Shown here: in pieces, positions 5,967 to 12,972 of the stretch | Layout: each line of letters starts with the position of its first letter | How positions within the stretch are numbered: position 1 is the stretch's first letter | Translations under genes and position numbers: made by a program | From: Prevotella sp. | GTDB taxonomy: Bacteria; Bacteroidota; Bacteroidia; Bacteroidales; Bacteroidaceae | Length of the DNA stretch: 12,972 bases | Direction of reading: 5' to 3' | Assembly: GCA_021204605.1 (NCBI GenBank) | Contig: JAJPZD010000076.1 | Location: 1 to 12,972, forward strand | Notes under the pieces: model-generated | What the model was told of the DNA's origin: nothing | Database searches by the model: none | What the model saw: the letters and a program-made list of their open reading frames with translations, nothing else

Positions 5967-8900
5967 TTATTTAGCCTCTGACACAGCCACGTCCTCCTTA
6001 ATCTTACGGCCAAGAGTGATGTATGCGATAGGAGCGGCGATGAAGATAGACGACAGTGTTCCGAATACTACACCGAGAATCATCGCAAATGCGAAACTGC
6101 GGATACTGTCTCCACCGAGAAAGAAGATACACAGCAATACGAGTAATGTGGATACTGATGTGTTGATGGTCCTTGCCAATGTCTCGTTCAATGAATTGTT
6201 GAAATTGGTCTGGTGGTCAGTCTTCTGGTGTAGTTTCAGGTTCTCACGGATACGGTCGAATACCACCACCTTATCGTTGATGGAGTAACCGATAACGGTA
6301 AGGATAGCACCGATGAATGTCTGGTCAATCTCTAACGAGAACGGTACGATGCCCCAAAGTAGAGAATAAAATCCAAGTACGAGAACGGTATCGAAAGCTA
6401 ATGCGACAGTAGAACCCACCGAGAAAGCGATATTGTGGAATCTTATAAGGATGTATATGAAGATTGCAATGATTGCTATGATGACGCTCACGATAGCTCC
6501 GTAAGTGATATCCTTGGCCACCGAAGGTCCCACCTTAGTACTGCTTATGATAGAACCGCCGGCGCGGACATCAGGATTTTTGAACGATTCAGCGTTATCT
6601 TGCGTTACCATCCCTGCGGTGGACAAGGCATTGAACAAAATGTCCTCAACCTCGTTGTCCACGTTAGGATCGTTGGAGTCAATCTTATAGTTGGTGGAGA
6701 TACGTATTGTCTTATGGTCAGTGCCGAGTGCCAATGCGCTGACATTGCTGTTAGGGAATGCGGTCCGGAGGGCTTCGTTGACATCCTCCGGCTCAACCGC
6801 TTTCTCAAATTTGACGACATAGTTGCGACCTCCCGTGAAATCAATACTCTTGCTAAGTCCACGTAATATGAAGCTGATGCAGAATATCACGATTGCGATG
6901 GCTGCAATAGTGAATGTCTTGCGGTACATCGACATGAAACGGAAACTTGAGCCTTGCATGAACTTGCGGGAAACATTGGTAGTGAAAGTAAGCCCCTGCC
7001 ATTTATCCTTTTTCATGCGGCTCTCATAGACAAGTCGGGTAAGGTAAACTGCGGTGAAGAACGAGCAGCAAATACCAATGATAAGTGTCGTGGCGAAACC
7101 TCGTATCGGACCAGTACCGAATACATAGAGGATAACACCCGTTATGATTGAAGTGAGGTTCGAGTCAAAGATAGCGGAGAACGCATTGCTGTAACCAGCC
7201 TGAATAGCTTGTTTGAGTTGTTTCCCTTTTCTAAGCTCCTCCTTTGTCCTTTCGTAGATAAGCACGTTGGCATCTACCGCCATACCCAAAGTGAGCACGA
7301 TACCGGCTATACCTGGCATTGTCAGCGCTGCCTGGAACGAGGTCAAGATACCCAATGTGAAGAACAGGTTGACGATAAGTGCGCAGTTTGCCATCATTCC
7401 CGGTATGAAATTGTACATCAATATCATGTATATCATCAGGAGGATAAAAGCGAAGATAAACGACATTATACCTTGATGAATTGACTGTGCACCGAGTGAA
7501 GGCCCGACTACATCTTCCTGAACAATACGTGCAGGGGCGGGCATACGGCCGGATATAAGCGTGTTGGCGAGGTCTTTCGTGTCCTCGATAGTGAAGTTAC
7601 CGCTTATTTCGGAACTTCCGCCTGTAATCTCACTGTTGACACGTGGCGCACTGTAAACGGCACCGTCAAGTACGATAGCTATTGCCCTACCGACATTAGC
7701 CTTTGTAAGAACTGCCCAACGGCGTGCACCATCGGAGTTCATCGTCATGTTGACGGTAGGACGGCCGGTGAGGTTGTTGAACTCATCCTTTGCAGTGGTA
7801 ACAACATCTCCCTCAAGAGGAGCCCTGCCGTTCGACTGAGTTACCTTAATGGCATAAAGCTCGTAAACGTTCTTTACAGACAGCCCGTCAGCTGGTTTTG
7901 CACCCCAAAGCAATTTCAAGTCTGAAGGCAATACTTGTTTTGCTGTTTCCGAATATATTATTTTGTCGATATCTGCTGTGTCGCGTGCGTTGGCATAGCC
8001 TACAACACTTAGCGAATTCTGAGATGCAAGTTGCAGTATAGCAAGCAAAGGATTGCGCTTCTTTGCCTGCTCAATCTGTGAATCTCGTGTCGCGGCTTTT
8101 TCCGCAGCTGTATTCTCGTCTTTCTTAATCTGGAATTTCGGCTTTGCCTCTGTCGTTTCTGCAACCTCGTTCTCTACCTCGACACTGTCCTTTGCGGTAG
8201 CGGTAGTGTCAGAAGCATTTCCCAAACCGGCAATTCTCTGGTCTAACTGGCGAAGGAAAGGGGTAATCTCCTGACTGTTGTATGTCTCCCAGAACTCAAG
8301 ATTCGCACTTCCCTGTAGCAACTTTCGGATACGCTCCGGCTCACGGATACCAGGCATCTCGACCATGATACGGCCCTCCTGACCTTCGAGCTTCTGGATG
8401 TTAGGCTGTACGACACCAAACTTGTCGATACGGTTTCTTACGACATTATAAGAGTTGTCGATGGCGGCCTGTACCTCAGAGCGCAATGCCTTCTCAACCT
8501 CTGCGTCGGAACTCTGAGTACTGACTTGACCTTTCAACTGTTGCGTTGCGAAAACCTCAGCCAGTCTATGACCTGGAGCATTCTGGTGATAGTACTTGAT
8601 AAACAGGGAAATAAAATCACTTTGGCTTTTTTCTTCCTCTGTCTTTGCCTGTTTCATCGACTTGACGTAGGCCGGTGTCGTTTTGTGGTCGGCTAATACA
8701 TCAACAACGTCTGGAACGGAAATCTCGAGGATCACATTCATACCGCCTTTGAGGTCAAGGCCAAGACCAATCTGAGTCTCCAAGCACTTCTGATATGAAT
8801 AGATACCTAAGTACTTCACAGAATCCTTATAATTCTCTTGTGCAATAGGGTCTTCGATCTTCGCAATCTGCTTATCATAATAGCTTGTTGCAGCGGAGAA

Positions 8901-8969
8901 CGACAAATAGAAAATGCTTGCAAGAGTCAGCAACACGGCTGTAACAATTACAATTCCTTTGTTTTGCAT
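5967..8969 (-). CDS. secDF: SecD-SecF fusion, Sec translocon accessory protein
   Basis: Inner-membrane protein that uses the proton gradient to pull proteins across the membrane after SecYEG translocation. The 1000-residue chain joins SecD and SecF, as is usual in Bacteroidota. In the SecD half there is an N-terminal membrane helix (about 5-27), LGLDLKGG at 69-76, a large periplasmic domain, then membrane helices from about 500 with GMAVDANVLIYERTKEE from 562. D566 matches the proton-relay Asp of SecD. In the SecF half, DFTGGRNYVVKF starts at 710 and GYSINDKVVVFDRIREN at 894. Residues about 251-305 are a charged, Thr/Glu/Lys/Ala-rich insert in the periplasmic domain. The ATG at 8969 has no Shine-Dalgarno sequence. 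The gene follows the EEP-family gene after 163 bases and has its own promoter and leader. It would serve export of the secreted glycan enzymes nearby, as it serves all exported proteins. Confidence 0.97.
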   Translation of the reverse strand: MQNKGIVIVTAVLLTLASIFYLSFSAATSYYDKQIAKIEDPIAQENYKDSVKYLGIYSYQKCLETQIGLGLDLKGGMNVILEISVPDVVDVLADHKTTPAYVKSMKQAKTEEEKSQSDFISLFIKYYHQNAPGHRLAEVFATQQLKGQVSTQSSDAEVEKALRSEVQAAIDNSYNVVRNRIDKFGVVQPNIQKLEGQEGRIMVEMPGIREPERIRKLLQGSANLEFWETYNSQEITPFLRQLDQRIAGLGNASDTTATAKDSVEVENEVAETTEAKPKFQIKKDENTAAEKAATRDSQIEQAKKRNPLLAILQLASQNSLSVVGYANARDTADIDKIIYSETAKQVLPSDLKLLWGAKPADGLSVKNVYELYAIKVTQSNGRAPLEGDVVTTAKDEFNNLTGRPTVNMTMNSDGARRWAVLTKANVGRAIAIVLDGAVYSAPRVNSEITGGSSEISGNFTIEDTKDLANTLISGRMPAPARIVQEDVVGPSLGAQSIHQGIMSFIFAFILLMIYMILMYNFIPGMMANCALIVNLFFTLGILTSFQAALTMPGIAGIVLTLGMAVDANVLIYERTKEELRKGKQLKQAIQAGYSNAFSAIFDSNLTSIITGVILYVFGTGPIRGFATTLIIGICCSFFTAVYLTRLVYESRMKKDKWQGLTFTTNVSRKFMQGSSFRFMSMYRKTFTIAAIAIVIFCISFILRGLSKSIDFTGGRNYVVKFEKAVEPEDVNEALRTAFPNSNVSALALGTDHKTIRISTNYKIDSNDPNVDNEVEDILFNALSTAGMVTQDNAESFKNPDVRAGGSIISSTKVGPSVAKDITYGAIVSVIIAIIAIFIYILIRFHNIAFSVGSTVALAFDTVLVLGFYSLLWGIVPFSLEIDQTFIGAILTVIGYSINDKVVVFDRIRENLKLHQKTDHQTNFNNSLNETLARTINTSVSTLLVLLCIFFLGGDSIRSFAFAMILGVVFGTLSSIFIAAPIAYITLGRKIKEDVAVSEAK

Positions 8970-9019
8970 TTTGATTTATAATTTATTTTTAGATTTACGA
9001 ATTATGTGTTCCCGATTAA

Positions 9020-9055
9020 TTAAGGGTTTTGTCTTGCCAAGAGAATCGACTTCAT
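9020..9055 (-). CDS. Candidate 11-codon leader peptide (uORF) upstream of secDF
   Basis: In the secDF 5' leader the minus strand encodes MKSILLARQNP followed by TAA. AAGGAG (9068-9063) lies 7 bases before the ATG, an ideal Shine-Dalgarno spacing, which stands out because most other starts in this window lack one. It begins about 20 bases after the predicted transcription start and ends 50 bases before the secDF ATG. It ends in Pro-stop, a combination known to slow termination. The peptide is too short to leave the ribosome exit tunnel, so it is not a force-sensing arrest peptide of the SecM or VemP kind. It may be a translational attenuator, or chance. It has no recognised relatives. Confidence 0.35.
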   Translation of the reverse strand: MKSILLARQNP

Positions 9056-9082
9056 TGAGGTTCTCCTTACACATACAGCGTG

Positions 9083-9114
9083 CAAAGATAGTTATTTTTT
9101 TAAGATTAGAGAAA
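9083..9114 (-). promoter_or_regulatory. Promoter of secDF
   Basis: On the minus strand, TATCTTTG (9090-9083) is a perfect TAnnTTTG -7 box. TTTC (9114-9111) lies 20 bases upstream, one base from the TTTG -33 consensus and at the expected spacing. The predicted start near 9076 gives a leader of about 107 bases containing the small open reading frame. Confidence 0.65.
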
Positions 9115-9132
9115 TTTAAATGCTTTTATTGT

Positions 9133-10215
9133 TCATTTTTTATTTTTTGCATGTCTATCTAACCAGCAATAAATAGGATAATGGTCGGAATAACCTATAC
9201 TTCTATCTACTTTGCAGCAATAGGGCGCCCAGTCGGCGGAGCACATTATATTATCAATCCTTACAAACATGGCACTTCCGTGATATGAAATCCCCGGCCC
9301 GTTGCCAGTAGCGACATAGCAGTCGGTAAGTATTTTAGCGAGTGTTCTGTGTGTATAAGAAATAGGACTGTCGTTGAAGTCGCCACATAGAATAATACTG
9401 CCACCGCACTCTTTCACGTATCTTGCCACTGCGTCAGCCTGCGGAGCCCGAATCTTGGACGACTCACTTAATTGTGCTATCATCCGCTTAGATTCCACTT
9501 TCATGGTTTCCTTTTCCGATTTCCCCTTTATCATCTGCGTGAAAACGGCACGGTCCTCAAGAGAAATACCGGATGTCTCAAAGTGGTTGTTTATCACCGT
9601 TACAGTGTCTTGCTCTATGAGGACTTTAAAAGCCGCGCTGACATTCTTTTCTGACTTATACTTGATACGTTCCTTATACAGTATCGGAAATTTGCTGAGC
9701 AACACGATGTAAAATGGACATAATCCATTCTTCACGGAATCCCTGTAAGGGTATGTTTCCTCTACAAGACTGTTAATCTTATCGTTGAGCCAACCTTCTT
9801 GGAGACAGACAATATCAGCGTCCTGCTCAAGGATATAGTCAATGATAGGATCGGGGTGGTCTTCCGGAGCACCATCATTGCAAAAGGAATAGACATTGTA
9901 AGAGAGTACCTTTAAGGCACCGTCGGGTCGCTTGCCGTTGATGTTCAATGGCGTGTAGGTACGGATTGGGAAGAAACATACCACATAACCGAGGAAAGAG
10001 ATTATAATATATTTCTTTTTGAAGAAGATGAAGAATACGAGAAAAAGGAAATTTATAATCAGGAATATTGGAAACAGTAGCCCTATATTTGACAACATGG
10101 AATGTACAGTGGGATTCAAACGGTCGGACATTCCTATTAGCAGCATTATTATTGCGGTGACGATGTTTACTCCGGCAATAATCTGCAATGTATATCTTTT
10201 CAGATTCTTGAGCAT
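9133..10215 (-). CDS. Membrane-anchored endonuclease/exonuclease/phosphatase family protein
   Basis: A metal-dependent phosphoesterase of the EEP (DNase I-like) fold with an N-terminal membrane anchor. The substrate cannot be told from sequence; family members cleave nucleic acids or phospho-lipids and -sugars. The 360 residues open with three hydrophobic segments (about 12-29, 44-65, 68-85), followed by the catalytic domain. Fold motifs are LSYNVY at 104-109, DIVCLQE at 134-140 with metal-binding E140, NNHFE at 209-213 with H211, CGDFND at 277-282 with D279 and N281, RIDNIM at 319-324, and SDH at 343-345 with catalytic H345. All key residues are present, so it should be active. AAAGGA lies about 10 bases before the ATG. 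It starts 27 bases after the rhomboid stop and is probably co-transcribed with it. The number of anchors suggests the catalytic domain faces the periplasm, but topology is inferred. Confidence 0.88.
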   Translation of the reverse strand: MLKNLKRYTLQIIAGVNIVTAIIMLLIGMSDRLNPTVHSMLSNIGLLFPIFLIINFLFLVFFIFFKKKYIIISFLGYVVCFFPIRTYTPLNINGKRPDGALKVLSYNVYSFCNDGAPEDHPDPIIDYILEQDADIVCLQEGWLNDKINSLVEETYPYRDSVKNGLCPFYIVLLSKFPILYKERIKYKSEKNVSAAFKVLIEQDTVTVINNHFETSGISLEDRAVFTQMIKGKSEKETMKVESKRMIAQLSESSKIRAPQADAVARYVKECGGSIILCGDFNDSPISYTHRTLAKILTDCYVATGNGPGISYHGSAMFVRIDNIMCSADWAPYCCKVDRSIGYSDHYPIYCWLDRHAKNKK

Positions 10216-10242
10216 AGGGTATTATCCTTTATTTTGCTGCAA

Positions 10243-11172
10243 TCAACTGTCACTACCATCAAACAGTTTTTTCTTCTCCTCTTCGGTCAGACTGTCATAG
10301 CCGCTGCGTCTCACCTTATCTAATATCCGGTCTATCTCATCCATGTCGGCTTTTTTCTTAGCATTATACTCCCAGTCGGACTCCCTCCTTTGTGTGTCGT
10401 TGCGCTTGGCATTATCTGCTTTACGGTTTGAACGACGCTCCCAGTTGTTTTTCAGGTTGTCGAAAAACTGCTGCCCTCTGTTCCTACCGTAATTGCCGCC
10501 ACCAGGGTGATTGCGCCAGTAGCGTATCAGGAAATAGCCGAACAGCATACCGCCCAGATGGGCGAAATGGGCCACGCTGTCGTTGGTTGTGGCAAGTGCG
10601 GAGAACAGCTCCACAATAATATATATACCTACAAACCATTTCGCCTTTATAGGAATTGGTAATGGGAAGATGAAAATCCTCTCGTTGGGGAATATCATAC
10701 CAAAGGCCAGAAGCACTGCGTATATTGCTCCAGATGCGCCTACCGTGGTCCAGGTGCTCAGCAAGCCAGAACTGTTGTGTGCCAATATCATTATGTCTGC
10801 TGCACTGAAACCAGGAAACTGTTCGGTTGCGAGGACATAGAACGAGCCGAATTGTGCCACTTCTTGTATAACGCCCGCACCGATACCACATATTATATAA
10901 TAAATAAGAAATCTCTTAGACCCTAATACGTTCTCTACCACGCAACCGAACATCCACAGGGCAAACATATTGAAGAACAGATGCTCAAAATTGGCATGCA
11001 TGAACATGTATGTGAACAGTTGGTATATGCTGAAATTGGGCGCTAAAATGAAATGCAGCCCCAATATATTATTAAGGTCGTATATACCCTTGCGGCTGAA
11101 CACCCACGTGGCAATAAACATCAACACGTTAATAATCAGCAGGTTTTTTGTTATGGTAGTTAATCTGAACAT
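10243..11172 (-). CDS. Rhomboid-family intramembrane serine protease
   Basis: Cleaves membrane-spanning segments of unknown substrates within the inner membrane. The 309-residue protein has about six hydrophobic segments. The rhomboid motifs are HANFEHLFFNMFALWMFG from residue 59 (conserved H64, N68), GASG at 145-148 with nucleophile S147, and AHFAHLGGMLFGY from residue 201 with catalytic H205. The dyad is intact. After the last helix (about 219) comes a soluble, basic, Arg/Asn/Lys-rich tail. It ends in a short conserved-looking piece (MDEIDRILDKVRRSGYDSLT, 277-296) like the small C-terminal domain of other Bacteroidota rhomboids. ATG at 11172 follows a good promoter. The gene is divergent from the HU gene and is followed by the EEP-family gene. 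I recall the HU, rhomboid and EEP order from other Bacteroidales, but could not check it. Confidence 0.93.
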   Translation of the reverse strand: MFRLTTITKNLLIINVLMFIATWVFSRKGIYDLNNILGLHFILAPNFSIYQLFTYMFMHANFEHLFFNMFALWMFGCVVENVLGSKRFLIYYIICGIGAGVIQEVAQFGSFYVLATEQFPGFSAADIMILAHNSSGLLSTWTTVGASGAIYAVLLAFGMIFPNERIFIFPLPIPIKAKWFVGIYIIVELFSALATTNDSVAHFAHLGGMLFGYFLIRYWRNHPGGGNYGRNRGQQFFDNLKNNWERRSNRKADNAKRNDTQRRESDWEYNAKKKADMDEIDRILDKVRRSGYDSLTEEEKKKLFDGSDS

Positions 11173-11206
11173 ATTCCTATCGTTTCGGATAATTTATAAG
11201 CAAGGG

Positions 11207-11214
11207 CAAAAGTA
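11207..11214 (-). promoter_or_regulatory. -7 promoter box of the rhomboid-EEP operon
   Basis: On the minus strand, TACTTTTG (11214-11207) is a perfect TAnnTTTG box. No clear -33 element lies 19-21 bases upstream. The predicted start near 11200 gives a short leader of about 28 bases before the ATG at 11172. Confidence 0.55.
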
Positions 11215-11295
11215 CGAAAAATATCTGTTATAAGTCATAAAATTGCCCCTGACATCATTAATTTCGCCAAAATCTTCACTTTTTTTATTTTTTTT

Positions 11296-11326
11296 GTTGG
11301 TATATAATGATAATAGGTTATATTTG
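11296..11326 (+). promoter_or_regulatory. Promoter of the HU gene
   Basis: TATATTTG at 11319-11326 is a perfect TAnnTTTG -7 box, and GTTG at 11296-11299 lies 19 bases upstream as the -33 element. Predicted start is near 11333, leaving a leader of about 45 bases. Confidence 0.7.
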
Positions 11327-11339
11327 TAACATCAATCGA

Positions 11340-11364
11340 AAAATCGATTTTAAATATTAATATT
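11340..11364. promoter_or_regulatory. Two adjacent 12-bp palindromes in the HU leader
   Basis: AAAATCGATTTT (11340-11351) and AATATTAATATT (11353-11364) are each perfect palindromes, one base apart, between the predicted transcription start and the HU ATG. They could be operator sites, perhaps for feedback by a DNA-binding protein, or simple results of AT-rich sequence. The palindromes are visible; the role is speculative. Confidence 0.3.
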
Positions 11365-11377
11365 AAAAACAATTATT

Positions 11378-11650
11378 ATGAACAAAACAGAACTCATTGA
11401 GAAAATCGCTGTAAGTGCAGGGCTTTCTAAGGCTGATTCAAAGAAAGCTCTCAACGCAACTGTTGAGGCGATTAAAGACGCTCTCGTGTCAGGTGACAAA
11501 ATTGCATTGGTAGGTTTCGGTACGTTTAGTGTCAACGAGCGTCCGGCTCGCCAAGGCATCAATCCTGCAACTAAGGAAAAAATAACCATCGCCGCCAAGA
11601 AGGTGGCTAAGTTCAAGGCGGGAGCTGAGTTGAACAAGGCATTGATTTGA
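11378..11650 (+). CDS. HU-family histone-like DNA-binding protein
   Basis: Small nucleoid protein that binds and bends DNA as a dimer. The 90 residues are full length for the family. It starts MNKTELIEKIAVSAGLSKADS (helix-turn-helix dimer core), followed by GDKIALVGFGTFSVNERPAR, with the GFGTF signature at 51-55. The DNA-intercalating arm is RPARQGINPATKEKI (59-73), including the conserved NP proline, and the C-terminal helix ends AELNKALI. It is transcribed alone, with its own promoter and terminator. It could equally be an HU or an IHF-like homodimer; sequence alone does not separate these. Confidence 0.96.
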   Translation: MNKTELIEKIAVSAGLSKADSKKALNATVEAIKDALVSGDKIALVGFGTFSVNERPARQGINPATKEKITIAAKKVAKFKAGAELNKALI

Positions 11651-11674
11651 GAAAGTCATTATAAGACAGATAGG

Positions 11675-11703
11675 GCCTCTACTTAAGTGTGGAGGCTTTT
11701 TTT
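11675..11703 (+). terminator. Rho-independent terminator of the HU gene
   Basis: GCCTC at 11675-11679 pairs with GAGGC at 11692-11696, with an inner palindrome ACTTAAGT that extends the fold, followed by seven T (11697-11703). It begins 24 bases after the HU stop codon. Confidence 0.9.
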
Positions 11704-11841
11704 GAGTTAAGAGTTAGCTTTTGCATGTGGAATCGTTGCCATGCTATTCCAAAAGAATTATTATAAAAATTTAATGTCAAGTAATAATGGCCTTTCAACC
11801 TTTTTAGACAAATAAATAATTTATAATTGGCAAAAATGTAG

Positions 11842-11849
11842 TAACTTTG
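11842..11849 (+). promoter_or_regulatory. -7 promoter box of the CoA-transferase gene
   Basis: TAACTTTG matches TAnnTTTG exactly, 45 bases before the ATG at 11895. No convincing -33 element is present at the normal spacing; the upstream sequence is AT-rich. The rest of 11704-11894 holds nothing else I can identify. Confidence 0.55.
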
Positions 11850-11894
11850 CCGCGTTTTTAGGATTTGAGTAACATAAACTTATAAAAAAGGAAT

Positions 11895-12972
11895 ATGGCT
11901 TATACACGCATTACTGCCGCAGAGGCTGCGGCAATGATAAACAACGGTGACAACGTAGGCGTGAGCGGATTTACGCCAGCAGGTACCGCCAAGGCGGTTA
12001 CTAAGGAGCTTGCCGTTAAAGCTCTTGCCGAGCATGAGGCAGGAAAAGAGTTTAAGGTAGGGATTTTTACAGGTGCTTCCACTGGCCAGAGTACGGATGG
12101 AGACTTGGCAAATGCACTGGCAATCAAGTATCGTGCTCCTTACACAACGAATACAGATTTTCGTAAGCACGTGAACGCCGGTGAGATAGCCTACAACGAC
12201 ATCCACTTGAGCCAGATGGCACAGGAACTACGCTACGGTTTTATGGGGGAGGTTGACTGGGCCATCCTTGAGGTGTGCGATATCGACGAGGGACAGGACA
12301 CCTGCAAGGCATACCTTACGGCAGCAGGAGGTATATGTCCTACTATCGCAAGGATGGCAAAGAAAGTGATCTTGGAGCTTAACTCTTTCCACAGCCCTGA
12401 TGCGAAGTACATCCACGATGTTTACGAACCTCTTGACCCTCCTTACAGACAGCCAATACCTATTGTCCATGTAAACGACCGTATCGGCAAGCCTTACGTT
12501 GAGATAGACCCCAAGAAGATTGTCGGAGTGGTGGAGTGTAACATCCCTGATGAGGCGAGGGCCTTCAAGGATGCTGACCCGATAACTGACCAGATAGGAC
12601 ATAATGTGGCACGTTTCCTTGTCAGCGATATGAAAAGGGGTATTATCCCCTCGACATTCCTGCCTTTGCAGAGCGGTGTGGGTAGTACGGCGAATGCCAT
12701 ATTAGGTGCTTTGGGACACGATGAGATTGTGCCTGACTTCAATGTATATACGGAGGTACTTCAGGACAGCGTGGTAGGCATGATGCTTGAGGGGCGTGTG
12801 AAATGTGCTTCCGCCTGCTCGCTTACAGTCTCCAATGGTTGCCTGAAGGAAATTTACGATAACATGAATTATTTCAAGGATCACCTGACGTTACGTCCGA
12901 GTGAGATATCCAACTCTCCGGAGGTAATCAGGCGACTCGGTGTAATCGCTATAAACACGGCTATTGAGGTTG
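11895..12972 (+). CDS. Acetyl-CoA hydrolase/transferase family (probable succinate CoA-transferase), 3' end outside the window
   Basis: A cytoplasmic class I CoA-transferase of the Cat1/AarC family, which moves CoA between acyl groups such as succinate, acetate or propionate. In this phylum it probably serves succinate/propionate or acetate fermentation, by inference. 359 codons are present. The N-terminus MAYTRITAAEAAAMINNGDNV leads to GVSGFTPAGTAKAV. The oxyanion-loop glycine motif GVGSTANAIL begins at G261. YTEVLQDS follows, with E287 the expected catalytic glutamate that forms the glutamyl-CoA intermediate. The visible sequence ends in INTAIEV. The later GGxxDF-type motif would lie beyond the edge. 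The start is supported by AAGGA 4 bases before the ATG. Hydrolase activity instead of transferase cannot be excluded from the part seen. Confidence 0.92.
   Translation, partial: MAYTRITAAEAAAMINNGDNVGVSGFTPAGTAKAVTKELAVKALAEHEAGKEFKVGIFTGASTGQSTDGDLANALAIKYRAPYTTNTDFRKHVNAGEIAYNDIHLSQMAQELRYGFMGEVDWAILEVCDIDEGQDTCKAYLTAAGGICPTIARMAKKVILELNSFHSPDAKYIHDVYEPLDPPYRQPIPIVHVNDRIGKPYVEIDPKKIVGVVECNIPDEARAFKDADPITDQIGHNVARFLVSDMKRGIIPSTFLPLQSGVGSTANAILGALGHDEIVPDFNVYTEVLQDSVVGMMLEGRVKCASACSLTVSNGCLKEIYDNMNYFKDHLTLRPSEISNSPEVIRRLGVIAINTAIEV

Noticed and set aside
9016..9022. Leader terminator from the CCC...GGG pair around 9011-9026 in the secDF leader
   Set aside because: The pairing is only three G:C pairs plus a short A/T palindrome, with no U-tract after it, so it is too weak to call a terminator or attenuator stem.
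12228..12602. 124-codon minus-strand open frame
   Set aside because: Antisense to the CoA-transferase gene with its intact motifs; no promoter or start signal of its own.

Overview
The window looks like a chromosomal segment of a Bacteroidota bacterium, most likely Prevotella or a close relative. The evidence is a fused SecD-SecF protein, repeated -7 promoter boxes of the form TAnnTTTG, AT-rich start regions with few Shine-Dalgarno sequences, and a set of secreted polysaccharide-degrading enzymes encoded tail to head. The genus is inferred, since there is no rRNA gene here.

Left part (1-5860, minus strand): three exported enzymes in one tight operon, read right to left. They are a sialate-O-acetylesterase-type SGNH esterase, a 763-residue DUF5703-like putative glycoside hydrolase, and a GH78 alpha-L-rhamnosidase that runs off the left edge. 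The gaps are 3 and 18 bases. Together they look like part of a polysaccharide utilisation locus for an acetylated, rhamnose-containing plant glycan such as rhamnogalacturonan. No SusC/SusD or regulator gene is visible.

The most unusual structure is at 1920-2142. Three copies of a GC-rich palindromic repeat of 33-34 bp lie inside the coding ends of two neighbouring genes. Two direct copies are inserted in frame in the signal peptide of the rhamnosidase. One inverted copy lies in frame near the C-terminus of the DUF5703-like protein. The inverted copies enclose exactly 102 bases carrying the stop of one gene and the start of the next.

Middle part (5900-11214, minus strand): rhomboid protease, then a membrane-anchored endonuclease/exonuclease/phosphatase (EEP) family protein, then secDF. 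The first two are 27 bases apart and probably one transcript. secDF has its own promoter and a leader of about 107 bases that holds an 11-codon open reading frame behind a well-placed Shine-Dalgarno sequence. A hairpin terminator follows secDF.

Right part (11296-12972, plus strand): a monocistronic HU-family DNA-binding protein with its own promoter and a strong terminator, then the first 359 codons of a succinate/acetyl-CoA transferase or hydrolase of the Cat1/AarC family, cut by the window edge. The rhomboid and HU genes are divergent from a shared intergenic region. No tRNA, rRNA, CRISPR array, transposase or integrase was seen, and no stretch over 300 bases lacks a gene.
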